In this document: positions 11,884 through 24,600 of the stretch, one piece after another
Layout: the number at the start of each line of letters is the position of its first letter
How positions within the stretch are numbered: the first letter of the stretch is position 1
Origin: Morella rubra
Taxonomy: Eukaryota > Streptophyta > Magnoliopsida > Fagales > Myricaceae
NCBI GenBank assembly: GCA_003952965.2
Contig: CM025853.1
Span: 26,689,572 to 26,753,571, forward strand
DNA length: 64,000 bases
Direction: 5' to 3'
Translations under genes and position numbers: made by a program
The notes under the pieces: generated by a model
Told to the model about the DNA's origin: nothing
Databases searched by the model: none
The model's input: only the letters and a program-made list of their open reading frames with translations

Positions 11884-12360
11884 TGAACTCCTACCATAGT
11901 TTGCTTATTAATTTAAAGATGTGAATTCATTTAAAGACTTATAGATGTGAATTCATTTAAAGACTTATAAATGTAAATTTCAATTAAAGACTTAAAAATA
12001 TGAATTCATTTAACTACTACTATAGTTTGCTTATTAATTTAAATATGTGAATTGATTTAAAGACTTAAAAATGTGAATTCATTTACTCCTACTATAGTTT
12101 GCTCATTAATTTAAATATGTGAATTCATTTAAAGATTTGAAAATGTGAATTCATTTAAAGACTTAAAAATATGAATTCATTTAACTCTTACCATAGTTTG
12201 CTCATTAATTTAAAGATGTGAATTTATTTAAAGACTTAAAAATGTGAATTCATTTAACTCCTAGTCTCCTACCACAGTTTGCTCATTAATTTAAATATAT
12301 GAATTCATTTAAAGACTTAAAAATGTGAATTCATTTAGAGATTTAAATACTTAATTCATT
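11884..12360. repeat. AT-rich minisatellite inside hAT
   Basis: A short unit close to 'aaatatgtgaattcatttaaagactta' is repeated many times with variation. A longer higher-order unit is marked by 'ctcctaccatagtttgctcattaattt', which recurs about every 90-110 bases. It lies between the left end of the transposon and the 3' end of its gene and encodes nothing. Confidence 0.8.
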
Positions 12361-12621
12361 TGTCTGGAAATGTTACTAATTCTTTATTCTTCTATATAAC
12401 CTGCACTAGATAAGTATATAAAATCTATTTACTGGGGAAGCTAAGATTGATGTTGTTAATCACTGATTGTTTCTCTTCTTCGATCCATCAATATAATGGT
12501 ATGCAGTCCAAATAAGTAAATAGAGATCCTACGAATAATTATTTTATGTTAATTTACTTTCTAATGTTATATAGGATATATAAACTGAGAAATTAACTGC
12601 TAGAATAGTATCATATATACT

Positions 12622-13246
12622 ATATAGGATCGAAAACAAGCAATTTTGTATAAATAAATAGCACGTGATATTTTATAAGACATACAATTCCTATTTAAGT
12701 TGGAAAAATTGCTGGTATTATTTCTAATATGATTATTGAATTGTAAAGTTAACGTAAAAATGAAATAATTTTGATTGTATATGAGACTTAAGAGTTAAGA
12801 TAATAAATTAGTTGCAAATATCTTACAAAATTATATAGGATCGAGAACAAGCAATTATGTAGAAATAAATAGCACGTGATATTTTATAAGACATACAATT
12901 CCTATTTAAGTTGGAAAAATTGCTGGTGTTATTTCTAATATGATTATTGAATTGTAAAGTTAACGTAAAAAGGGAATGATTTATTGATTTTGATTGAATA
13001 TGAGTCTTAAGATAATAAATTAGTTGTAAATATCTTACAAAATTATATAGAATTGGAACAAACAATTATGTAGAAATAAATAGTACGTGATATTTTATAA
13101 GACATACAATTCCTATTTAAGTTGAAAAATTGCTGGTATTATTTCTAATATGATTATTGAATTGTAAAATTAACGTGAAAAGGAAATAATTATGATTGTA
13201 TATGAGACATAAGATAATAAATTAGTTGCAAATATCTTACAAAATT
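12622..13246. repeat. Three tandem units of about 210 bp inside hAT
   Basis: The units are about 12622-12832, 12833-13044 and 13045-13246, each starting 'atatag(gat)cg/aattgg' and containing 'agcacgtgatattttataag' or a close variant. Identity between units is high with small indels. They lie downstream of the transposase gene on its own strand. Confidence 0.85.
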
Positions 13247-13487
13247 AAGCACCATAAGTTAAAAATACAAATGTATCAAGCACGCATAAACAAATACATT
13301 AACAAGCTAAAAAACTTGTGAATGCTACAAATGAGTTTTATCTTTAAGTCTTGCCAATGGTTGATGTCCCAAGTTCGCTTGCTGCTGTGCTATTGCTTGC
13401 TATTTCTGCATGTTTAAAACTTTAAATGTCAATAAATGTTAAAAATAAATAAATATAAGTAAAGCAAATTAAAATTACAAACAAATT

Positions 13488-15717
13488 TTATTTACCAGAA
13501 TCCATGTCATAACTCTCGATACAATCCAAAGTTTCTTTGATATTAATTGGTTCCTTTTCATTCGCACGCCTCAACCAATCTTGGGTGCAAATAAGTGCCT
13601 CCACAGTCGCTGGAGCTAATGAACTCCGAAATGGATCAAGTACACGTCCCCCCGTACTAAAAGCGGACTCTGAAGACACAGTGGAGATAGGGATAGCCAA
13701 TATATCCCGTGCAATCTTAGCAATGACGGGATATCGTAAATCATTATCCTTCCACCATTTCAATACGTCAAAATTCTTGTCTGGAGCAACAAGTGGATCA
13801 GCCAAATACGGATCAATTTCTGAGTTTGCACTGGGAGTTGATGAATATATTCCAAATGACACAGCCGTGCTCCAATAATCTTCAAATAAAGTTAGCTTGC
13901 TGCCAGAACCCACAACCACTGGAGGAGGAGGAGGCACACTACTAGTAGATGAATGCACCTGAGCCTGAGGTAACCCTAATGCATATTCATCAAACAATGC
14001 ATGAAACAAATCACTTATACTGGCCACCAACTTCTCTCCCTCTATTCCACCATACATTAACCTTACCATTTGTCCCATTACTTGTAACTTAGACCGTGGA
14101 TCAATCACATTTGCAATAAATATCAACAAATTTAACATTTCATTCCTCCCCTAATATTTTTGGTACTTAAGCATCATAATATCAGCCATGTCTTTTAATC
14201 TTTTATCTGTACTTTGTGAATAACGACACAAATGAGAATGCACCCCATAAAGTCCATGAAGTAGGAATTCGAAGTAACATATTAAGAACTAAAAAATTGC
14301 ACCGTAGCATCATAAAAGAGTTCAAGAAACTTGCAAAATACCCTTATTTTTGTCCAGTCCTCTTTTGTTGGAGGTCCCAAGTTCCTCTTCCCACACTCAC
14401 CTTTAGTAAAATGCAGAAGATATTCAACATCATCACTTTCCATTCTATCAAAAGCAAACTCATACTTCTCAGCAACATCTAACATCAAATAAGTAAAGTT
14501 CCAACGGGTTGATACATCAAGGCACAAACTCTTAGAACATTCGATCCTCTCCTTCTCAACACATTGATTAAACTTGATAAGCCTTGCAGGAGAAGACCGC
14601 ACATACCTAATTGCATTTTACAAAAAATAACTGTAAGAAATAACGAATTTTTAATAAACGAATTATGCATAGTACTAAGAAATGACAAAAAAAAATACAT
14701 ACCTAATTGCGTCACGAACCCTTGTAATTGCATCATCATTTATCTTCAACCCATCACCAACTACAAGATTCATAATATGCGTCGCACATCTCATGTGAAT
14801 GTAAAGACCATTCAACACATTACTTCGTAGATGCCTCTTCAAGTAACCAATAGCTGTATCATTTAAAGACGCGTTATCAACTGTAATGGTCATAATCTTG
14901 TCAATTCTCCAATCATGTAAACACTCCTCCACTTGCGCCCCAATTGTGTCTCTCTTGTGATTATCAATCAAACGAAAGCTAATCACCCTTTTCTGCAATT
15001 TCCACTCTCTGTCAATCCAATGGGCAGTGACAACCATATAGTTCAAATTCTGAATCGAAGTCCAAGCATCAATGGTGAGACAAACTCTACTATCACAAGC
15101 CCTCATCATACACTTCAACCATGCTTTTTTATCCTTAAAAATGTCCATACAAGTCCTAGCAATAGTCATGCGAGATGGGACTTGAAATCTAGGCTCTAGC
15201 ATCCGTACAAACTTTCTAAATTGGGGAGACTCCACAATCCTGAAAGGAGCTCATCAACAATAAGAAACTCTGCCAAAGCTTGACGAAGAGCTATGACATG
15301 ATTATGGTCAAATTTTTTGGCCATCAACAAATTACTAGGGTTCTCATTACCCTCAACTCTTTTCTCATATGTTAAAGTTTTTTACCTCTTGTTTGGTTTT
15401 GGATGTAGCTGATTGGGGTTTTTCTTACATTTACTAAGATGGTCCAACAAATTCTTCGTTCCATTCTTATTTCCATCCGCAGCATAATCAGTATCACAAT
15501 AGTTGCAAAATGCCCTGGAGCGTGGTGGGTCACCAACATACTTCTTTGTAAAGGAAGTCCAAACCATAGATTGATTCTTTCTTTTTGGTTTAGGTGGTTC
15601 AAAACTTGGTGCGAAAATTTCTGCAACATCTTCCTCCTCAACCATCATATCCACATCCTCTAAATTCAATCCCCTAGCATCAACAGTACGTTCCGAACAA
15701 TTACGAGAACGAGACAT
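13488..15717 (-). pseudogene. Decayed hAT transposase (BED finger, RNase H-like core, dimerisation domain)
   Basis: The gene is read from the minus strand and starts at an ATG at 15717. Residues MSRSRNCSERTVDA lead to an acidic N-terminus and a BED zinc finger (SFTKKYVGD, then CNYC...HLSKC). The central block 14703-15235 has the hAT core with TIDAWTSIQNLNYMVVTAHW, and continues after a short GT..AG intron (about 14606-14702) into CLDVSTRWNFTYLMLDVAEK. The C-terminal block 13488-14138 carries the dimerisation signature IPISTVSSESAFSTGGRVLD. It is of the RICESLEEPER/DAYSLEEPER-like plant type. Breaks seen: a TAA right after PNKR near 15379, a one-base shift near 15245 just before VESPQF, and at least one stop and frame shift between about 14150 and 14290. 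It therefore cannot make a full transposase. Confidence 0.9.
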
Positions 15718-16499
15718 AGTGATACAAGGCTTTGTGAGAAACTCTCTCTGCCAATAAAATATTGACGTGAAAAAAAACCATTACATCATATTCAAAAAAC
15801 TAAACAAGAAGACAAGACATGAAAAAAAAAATTATTAAGGGTTAAGAACCACTAACATATGTGCATATACAAGTGCTTCTGCTTTGTGTATGCTTAAGGA
15901 GAATGTAAGTGTTCAATTAAGGTTTCTCGAGCACAATCCGGATGCTCCTCAGTCCCATTCAGAAGAAAAACAGGGTCCAATTCAACTTATTTGCCAAGCT
16001 TCTAAATAAAGGCTTAGACAAAAAAGCAATAAAATGAACTTCAGAATTCAGATTATAAAATTAACTTGAGGACTTGAACACATAATCCCCACGAAGGGGT
16101 CCAAATTTCCAATTGATGTCTTGGAGATATACAAAGGGCTGGGTTTTGAATTATCTAGATATACAAAGCTTTCCTTCACTGCCAAACTAAAGCCCTCACG
16201 GTCTCACCTCCCCATTGCAATTTTCAGCATGCATGGACACTACAATAATACAATGATCATTAACATTTAACATAGCACTCATTTTACAAATCCCCTGCTT
16301 ACAAGTCTATGAACATAACACTAACTGTCGTACACGATTACACCATAATTTAAGCAAATCTGAAACAATAAGATAAAATCCAACCAGCAGCTAAAAAAGA
16401 TACAAAACCCTCTCCATTGCACTCAACTGAAGCAAAGGCCATGGATCTATAGCTTATCGCATGAGCCATCAAAAAATTTCTCACCAAAAATGAGAAGAA

Positions 16500-16915
16500 A
16501 GCTGAGAACGGCACCAGTGGGGGAAGAATGGTGCTGAGCACTCGGGGAGTCGGGGTCAGGCACTGCTGTGGCAAGGCGCTGTGGAGTGGGGCTGTGGGCC
16601 GTGGCTGCCGGCTAGGCGCTGTGGAGTGAGGCTTCGGGGAGGCGTCGTGCACTGGGGGTGGCTGGGTGTCGCTGTGGAGTGGGACTTCGGGGAGTGCCGG
16701 AGTGGGCATGGGCGTGGCTGGCGTGGCTGCGCTGGTTGCCGGGGAGTGCCGGAGGGGGGTGGCTCGGCCGCTCGGGAGTTGATTTCGAAGGGGGAAGGAG
16801 TGAGGGCGTGAATCGCGTGAAAGGGGGACGGAAGAGGAGACTGAGTGAATGAAGGGGGAAGAGAAGAGGGCGTGATTTCGAAGGGGAAGAGAAGACTAAA
16901 GAGGGCGTCAAAACT
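16500..16915. other. GC-rich block upstream of hAT transposase
   Basis: About 400 bp stand out as GC-rich within an otherwise very AT-rich element. They contain degenerate repeats around 'ggcgctgtggagtggg' and 'cttcggggagtgcc'. Overlapping proline/serine-rich frames appear on the minus strand (16350-16936), as any such composition would give, and I do not call them genes. By position, some 0.8-1.2 kb upstream of the transposase ATG, it may be the element's promoter or 5' leader, or a captured sequence. Confidence 0.5.
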
Positions 16916-17156
16916 TGTGCGTTTTGACTTATGCAATTTTTTTTTTATTTTTTTTAAGTTTTGTATTAAAAAAATTTTAAAAAAATATTTATTATTAATC
17001 CGGTCCAGTCTGGTCCAAACCGGATATTAAAAATATATAGACCGGACCGGACCGGATTAATCCGGTTTTCAAATCCGGACCGGGTTTTTACTTTTAAGAC
17101 CACAAAACCAGTCCCGTCCAGTTCGGTTTTGTGGTCCGGTCCTATGTGTACCCCTA

Positions 17157-17164
17157 ATCACAAG
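17157..17164. repeat. Right 8-bp target-site duplication of hAT
   Basis: ATCACAAG directly follows the terminal CCCCTA of the hAT element and matches 11637-11644 exactly. Confidence 0.9.
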
Positions 17165-18725
17165 TGCGCTTACTTATAAAGGCGTAGTATTCCCTCTGAC
17201 TGGCCAGGCGTCCAAACCCAATCCATGCGAGTCCCTTTATTCCACTTCCGTTCCTCTTGGGACAACAATGTTCTCTGCCCTACAAAGTATGCCTGTTTGG
17301 GAACTAAAATTTTGATCAAAATTCTCTCTATTTACAAATTTTCATTTGTAAGTATAAATAATTTAAAATTTGAGTAAACAAATAATAATAAAATTATCTC
17401 TCCTCCCCTTAAATTATCTCTTTAGGTTGTAATAAATATAAAAAATAACTCTAATGTCTCTCTTCACTTTTCTACTAACTCTAATAAAATTTTAATTTTT
17501 ACTATCTTCTCTCAAAATCTAATAAAATTCTAATATACTCAAATTCCAGAACATTCCAAAATTCTCTTAAAATTTTAATTTGCAAACAATTTGAAACGCG
17601 GGGCCCTATGCAATTTGGCTCACAAGCTAGTTTGCACGTCCGGTGTAAAAGCAAAGGGAGGCGTATAGCTTCTTCTTTTGAAAAAGAAAAAGAAAAAAAA
17701 AATCACGTTCCAAACCAAGGAACCGAAAGGGCGGCGTATAGCATATAACACTGTTGGGGCACTTCAAACAACCAACTGAACTGTGGACTGTATCGTCGTC
17801 TGCTCTTCTACAGTTACTCCTGCTGAAAAGGAAGCTTCCCGGAGAAGGGCCACAATTTGGATGGACTTGTGTAGGTTGGGCTTGGGTGGGGGGGGGGACC
17901 GCAAGTGACCTGCCCAAACAAAAGCCACGGTTTAGTTTGGGTTTGAGTGATAACAAAAAAACACATGAAACTCGTATTAGATTTCTTTGTTCTTCTCGTA
18001 TTCATCTCGTTGGTCCAATATCAAACACTGAAAATTAAACACCAATTTGTCCAACAATTATGTAATGCATCGCACACATACAGAAAGGGTTTAATGTGAG
18101 AGTTCATATCCATCATATGAATGGAGACGCCATTGATTTTCAAATTTGTTATATATATAGTATATTGCAAAAGGTTACCTTATCTAACAAAATTTGGAAA
18201 TTCATTCAGAAAAAGTTGGATATATAAATATCTAATACATAGACTACTAGGGGAGTTACCCTACCGCTATGCCCAAAGTTTTAAAAGAATAGTCTCCCCT
18301 TGGATGGCTGCACGTGGCTTTGACCCTGTATCTCCATATGCATTTAAGCTGGATGACTAATTATGACTTCGATCCTGTATTCCCATACGCGTTTCAATTC
18401 AGGGACTTACCTAATGGGGGCAGGACTTGAACATGCGCTCAAGCACCCAAACATAGTATGTTAGTGAACTTGGAGGTCCAACTTGCAAAATGCCCACCTT
18501 TGGGGGCAACGTATAAATATAAATATATGAGGGCAGTATCATGTGGGAAAAGAAACCCCACTATCATATGTATTTCGAAGGGATGAGGAGAAAAGAGAAA
18601 GTTCAGGTCCAAAAGCTTTTTCAGCATTGATCGAACCAACTCAGAATAGGAACAGAGCAACTGATGAAGAATTTTGAGAATCCAATTCTACCTTTGAGAA
18701 AAGAATCAAAACACAAGTCTTAGGC

Positions 18726-18766
<41 letters not shown>

Positions 18767-19592
18767 GTGGTATATAGGTGTTATTGAGTTATATGATATT
18801 GGGATAAGGTAGCAAGAGTTGCATTACACGACATGTTTGCAACTAGAGAAATATGTATATAATAGGAAAGCTATTTACTTGGATTTAAGTGAAGATTTTA
18901 TTCCCTCTACCATCTTAAAAATGTCTATTTCTTTCCCTAAGCATACTTTAAGCATATTTCTTTCCTTACCAATATGATATTTTTGTATAGTTTTTCTATG
19001 CTACTCCGAAGCAAGTCTATGGTATAGCATCATGAGACTTTCATCGACTGGGAAAGTGGAAATTCTTGGAATTTAATTGTTTTTTTTTTCTTATAAACAA
19101 TTTTTAGTTTTATTCATTTTTTCTTCTTCTAAGTTCTAAGTAATTATTCAATCGGTCATGGACGGCATATTGGCACCGCGAGACGGCGAAATCCGACAAC
19201 ATTATTCGATGAAATTGAATAGTAGTTGGAAAGACAAAAAAAAGGGACCGTAAAGACATATCGACCCTGGCCGAGCACCTGAACGTAATTTTACATATGA
19301 TTTTTCATGACCGGGGCGTATATGGGTAAATTTTTAGGCAAACACCACAGTTGGCCATTTCATTTCTCGTACTGCTTCAAGAACTGTCATTAGCGAGGCT
19401 TCTCTATGAGTGTACACGTCTAAGATACGAAAGGGTTTTGAACTTTGAACGCACCTTGAGGATTTCGTTCGAATCCGTCGTGCACTGTCGATGGCAGTTC
19501 TCCGACCTCGATCGTCATCATTTTGCGGATTGATCAGACCGTGAGCTCGTTCCAGTTGTAGCCGGTTCTACGGAACGGCTTGATTCGTCAGC
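17165..19592. other. Intergenic and VPS13 promoter/5' leader
   Basis: No gene is recognised between the hAT element and the VPS13 start codon. A dinucleotide AT microsatellite spans about 18731-18763. Between 18300 and 18440 two similar phrases (ccctgtatctccatatgc and tcctgtattcccatacgc) suggest a small degenerate duplication. The part from about 19330 is more balanced in composition and probably holds the VPS13 promoter and 5' untranslated exon. I could not place the transcription start. Confidence 0.45.
18731..18763. repeat. (AT)n microsatellite
   Basis: An uninterrupted run of about 16 AT dinucleotides in the spacer between the hAT element and the VPS13 gene. It is likely length-polymorphic. 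Confidence 0.95.
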
Positions 19593-21640
19593 ATGTTTGA
19601 AGCTCATGTAAGGGTTTTCAATATTAATTTTCATTGCCCAATGGAGATGGATGTTTCGAATTCATTTTTGAATAGGTTGTACAAGTTGACAAAGAACAAG
19701 GAGCTTGTATTACTGCATTGCATAGTATAGTGTTGATTATTTTCCTTGACATTGGCTTTTATTTTGGTTTGATTTTTAGTTGTGGTTACTGCCAAATGTT
19801 TACGGATTTCTTTTTGACAGATTATCGTTCTAAGAAGCTCGATATTGCTCCTCTTTCTTTGTTGAAATTATGGTATTATATTTTCCTTGTTAATTGCTTG
19901 ATATAGCTAAGTTTAGCATCTGGAACCAATTCAGTAGGGTTGGAGATCTCTAAACACCGCCTAACGTGGGGCCGTGAGGGTTTAACGAACTTAGAAGTCC
20001 AATACCTCTTAACTGGGAATAGGTGAAGTTGAATATCGACGAAGTTGCAGTATTGGAATTGCCTCTTTTCTTTTCCTTTTTCCGTTTAAATTTTTTCTTT
20101 TGAATATTCTTAAAGACAAATCTGATGTATTCTAGTTGATACCAAGTGTTTCAGGAGTCTTAGATGGAGGGTGGCTATATAATGGTGCTAATTATGTTTA
20201 AGAGGCTTGGGAAGTAAAATGCAGATTGATGTTGCCCTATTCAATAAGACGAGGTCTAGAAAGTTGTAGATTGCTTATAAAGTTAAATGAGGTGCATAAG
20301 GAGGTTCTTTTCTGGAGATAGATGATATAATATGGTTAATATACGGGAAAAATATCTGAAAGCTTGACGCTCTCTTATTTCTGCTCTTAGATGGGAAAAC
20401 GTTTGAAGTTTGAACTCTTTGTATAGTCTATGAGCTTATGCTTCCTAATCTCTTCTTATTTTCTCCTTTTGTCCTTGGTTGACATTGTACCATGGTTTAA
20501 GTTGTCTTTTGTAAAGAAAATCTTGTTATTTCTTGTTCTGGTGTTTTTCTTTCTTTACATTTCGTGAAGCTTATGTTTTTGAGATGGTTTTATACACTGT
20601 TAGATTTAGTAAATTCTGTTGGAAATCATGTGGATAAAGTAGTTGCTCATAATCTTTGTTGTCAGGTTCTGCATTTGCTCCGAAGGTACTTGGGGGAATA
20701 TGTTCATGGGCTCTCAGTTGAGGCTTTAAGAATCAGTGTCTGGAAAGGTTTATCCTCTGATCTTTGGGGTGCTTGAATGCCATGGTTTATTGATTCTGTT
20801 TACCTCCTTTGAGCTAGGATTGCAATAGTATAATTGTTATCTCCTGTAGAGGCACTATATTATGGATTTGTGAAGCATGCTGGAACTCATTGCTGAACTG
20901 TGTATTGACTTGTTGACATGGCCTTGCTAACAAAATTGCACATCTTAGTCAAGCTTAATTATTATTCGAGGTTAAAGATCCTTTTTTCCCCTTTAAAATG
21001 TTTCTCTGTAGATCCTTTTTTTCCCCTTAAAAATGTTTCTTAGTACATTTTTCACAGGTGATGTCGTTCTCAAAGACTTGAAATTGAAGGCCGAGGCACT
21101 CAATTCTCTAAAACTGCCTGTTACTGTGAAAGCTGGTTTTGTTGGTACCATTACTTTGAAGGTAGAATTTGTTGTTTTCACGTCAACATTGATTAATTTT
21201 TGGTAGAATTTGTTGTTAATGGAAAATTAGTAGAATTTGTTGTTTTCACGTTCTGATTCCGATTCCAGATTCTTGCATATATTAATTTAGAAGGTTTATT
21301 TAGGTTTAACTCTAATGATGGAAATCCAGACTGTCCTTTTGATATTCCTTATGTGATGCTTCGGAATATGATGTTCATGTTCTATTTACTTTTGTTTTGT
21401 TTTTCCTTCTGTAAATTATAGGTTCCCTGGAAAAGTTTGGGCAAAGAACCTGTGATTGTTCTCATTGACCGTATCTTTGTTCTTGCTCATCCTGCTTCTG
21501 ACACTCGGACTCTGAAGGTTAGATGATTTTCTTGTTAAGAGAAAAATTGATCCCATTATTTCCTGGGTTATCTCAATCTATACGCTTTTCAGGAGGAGGA
21601 TAGGCAAAAACTTTTTGAAGCAAAACTTCAACAGATTGAG
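19593..21640 (+). other. VPS13 exons 1-5: chorein N-terminal domain
   Basis: Exons are 19593-19607, 20666-20747, 21058-21161, 21422-21517 and 21593-21640 (115 residues). The first coding exon holds only five codons, MFEAH, just before a GTAAGG donor. It was chosen because it supplies the missing start of the chorein motif: MFEAH joins [16 protein letters not shown]. The domain continues with [19 protein letters not shown] and [19 protein letters not shown], then [11 protein letters not shown]. The chorein domain caps the N-terminal end of the lipid groove and is the part usually placed at the donor membrane. Confidence 0.93.
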
Positions 21641-24600
21641 GTAATATGCTCATGAGCATGGGTGCCCTACAAGGTTCTTATATCATTGAGATTTGATATG
21701 TGCCTTGAAATTTTGGCTTTGAAGCTATACAGAAATCCAGTTCTTGTAGAATGTTATCCTGTTGATTTATTTTTTTATTTCTGATAAGACCCTTGGCGTG
21801 AAGTTTGGAAGACCAAAGTTCCCACGAGAGTTTCTTTCTTTGTGTGGGAGGCTACACATGGTAGAATTTTGACTACTGATAATCTTTGGAGGAGGGGAGT
21901 GTGTGTCCTTGATTGGTGCTACTTATGTAAGATGGATGGAGAGTCTGTTAATCATGTTTTATTGCATTGTTCAATGGCTAGAGGGCTTTGGCAGCATGTT
22001 TTTGGTGTAACAAATTCATTGGGTTATGCCAGCAAGGGTGGTCGATGTCTTATTATGTTGGGGGAGAAAGTTTGTGGATCCTTTGGCTACGGCAATTTGG
22101 AGGATGATTCCATATTGTATTTGGTGGTGTCTGTAGTGGGAGCGTAATAGTAGATGTTTTTAAGGATTTACCTTCTTATGTGGAGAGATTACAGGGTGTT
22201 TTTATGCATTCTCTTTTTCTTTGGGTTGATGCTATGTGGGGGGGTCATTTTTTAGATTTTCAGGATTTTATTAGCTTTTTCGCTTGTATATTCTAGTGAA
22301 TCTAGTACATCCTTTGTACTATTTTCACTTTCTTTTTTCTATTTCTAATAATGTTTTCTTACTTATCAAATTTTTTTTTTTTTGATAAGTAAGCAATATT
22401 ATTAAAGAAAGAAAAGAAGAAGATCAGTACACAGATTGTACTGAAATTAGAACAAAACAAAAATTACAGCATACAAACCAAAAAACTCAAGAAATCCTGA
22501 AAATCAAGAAAAGGCCCACCCAACATTGCACTAGACCAGAAAAAAAGATCAGCCATCAGTCCACCCGTCAAGCTTGCCATAGACAAAAAAGAATCTTCAA
22601 AACAACGCCTATTCCGCTCCTTCCAAAGACACCACCAGATGCAATAAGGAACCATCTTCCAAATAAACTTAGCTATTGGATCCTTAAACTTGCCGCCCCC
22701 AACAAAGTAAGACATCCCCAACCCGCTCCGGCATAACCCAATGAATTCCTACACTAGATGAGATGGAAGAGATGCTGAATATTATGATTTTTTATTTATT
22801 TTATATCTCTAACCTTAACTACTTCACACTATTCTCTTGCCTTCTTTTGTGGCTTGTGCTATATTTTGGAGAAACTTCTCCGGTATTTCAATTTTGAAAT
22901 ACGTGACCTTTGATGTTGCCTCTGCTATTTCTTCACTTTTTCTTTGGTAAAGAATTTACTTGACCAGAAATAATGTGTAACTACAAGTTACTGGGTTTGC
23001 AGTCTGCTTTTTACCTTTGTTTGTGCAAAATGTACGTTTCTCTAGGTATCGAACATTAGATGATATGATTATTATATTCCCACAATGAGTTGAGGTAAAT
23101 GTATCCTCTGCTGTCTTGATTTCTCACAGAGAACAATTATATCTAAGACACTTTTTGCTTGTGAATGTTGTTGTCTTGGGACTTTTTGACCCCAAAAATA
23201 TGTCATCTTGTCACAGAAGCTTTTATTATGTTGCTAGCTAGCCATCAGTTACAGGGTTCTTTTCTCTTATGATTCATTTTCAAATGTTCATAGGCATGGC
23301 CACGTAAAGCCACGTGCAAAACAATTTTTTTGATAAATGATGTAAACCAAAATTGCCAATGGTTGTAATTTTCTTAGAATTTTGATTTTCAGTATGATCA
23401 CGTTGACATTCCATAGTTGTATTTTTATTGACAAAATAAAACATTACCTGTTCATAGTTGCATTTAGAAAGAGATTTTTCATTTTTGATCCTTCATGAAA
23501 TATTTTGATACCGTTAACATATTGCATGCAGGAAGCAGAGTCAGCAACACTAGAAGCAATATCAAGGTCAAAGCTAGGAAGTGTAAGCTTATGAGCTTCT
23601 TCTTCTTGTTTTCTCTCTCTCTCTCTCTATTTTGGCTATGATGTTTGGTGAACAACTTTTAGTTTTTAGTTTTCTCTCTATTTTCTTTATGTTTTTGTAT
23701 ATTTACATGGTGAGCTTTGCTTTAGTGTTTCACCGAATATTTTTTTTTTTGGGTGCAGCCACCTCCCGGGAATTCATGGCTGGGTTCTCTAATTGCAACT
23801 ATTATTGGAAATCTTAAGATAACAATCAGTAATGTGCATATTAGATATGAGGATTCTGGCAGGTAGGTAGACACTTGTTTTTTTTTCAAAGCTCTTGTCT
23901 TTGTTGATGCCTGAGATATCTGTTTATCTGCTCATATCTTCTGTTTATCAATTTAATTCTAGTCTTGTCACCTGTTTATGTGTGGGATTTTTGTACTGAC
24001 TTCCTGTCTTCCTGCTTTCAAAAAATGCTGTTTATGCAGTAATCCAGGACAACCATTTTGTTCGGGCATTACTTTGGCCAAACTTGCTGCTGTTACAATG
24101 GACGAACATGGAAATGAAACCTTTGACACTAGTGGTGCTCTAGATAAATTGAGGAAGGTTAGGCTTGCCTTCTGTAAAGCTGCTTTTACCAAAATTTTTA
24201 ATAACAGAGAGTGATTTCCCATCTCTGATATACGCCAATAATTAAATATTGCATCTATTGGAGACATTGACTACAAGTCGGAAGTATTTATTTTACACTA
24301 TAACATGGTAATTGATGTTGGTTGTCTGGATTGGAAGTCAATTTAAAAAAATCGGCTTTTGAAATTATGTTGTAGTTTCTTCATGTTTTGTAGTGTGTAT
24401 CTGTATTGATGAAGTCTCTCTGGATGATCCTGTTTATGCTTTTACTGAAATCATTGTGACCAAATTATTTTGCTAATGCATATCATTTTCTTTTGACAGT
24501 CATTGCAGCTTGAGAGACTTGCTATGTATCATGATGCTAACAGCTTCCCTTGGGAGGTAGATAAGAGATGGGAGGACCTTAGTCCGAAAGAATGGATTGA

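Larger units (their letters stand above)
11645..17156 (-). mobile_element. hAT superfamily DNA transposon, full-length, inactive
   Basis: This is a 5,512-bp element with both ends and a perfect 8-bp target duplication. The left end reads TAGGGCTGTAGGACTGG and the right end, on the other strand, TAGGGGTACACATAGGACCGG. They are short imperfect terminal inverted repeats of the plant hAT type. Both subterminal regions are packed with GGTCCGGTCC-type repeats, including a perfect 36-bp palindrome at 11728-11763. The interior holds a decayed transposase on the minus strand (13488-15717), a three-unit tandem repeat, an AT-rich minisatellite and a GC-rich block near 16500-16910. The intact ends suggest it could still be moved in trans by a related transposase. 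Its own gene is broken. Confidence 0.93.
21641..23531. other. VPS13 intron 5, hosts two LINE fragments
   Basis: This 1.9-kb intron carries two 5'-truncated LINE ends facing each other tail to tail (21788-22366 plus, 22378-22744 minus). The remaining part, 22745-23531, is T-rich ordinary intron. Confidence 0.8.

Noticed and set aside
12622-13246. CRISPR-like or satellite array
   Set aside because: Only three long units without spacers, inside a plant transposon.
16350-16936. Proline-rich proteins on the minus strand inside the hAT
   Set aside because: Several overlapping frames of similar composition arise from the same GC-rich repeats, and none starts or splices in a convincing way.
21788-22744. 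Single LINE insertion inverted by twin priming
   Set aside because: Both halves contain the 3' tail and overlap in sequence, whereas twin priming would give non-overlapping parts with one tail.
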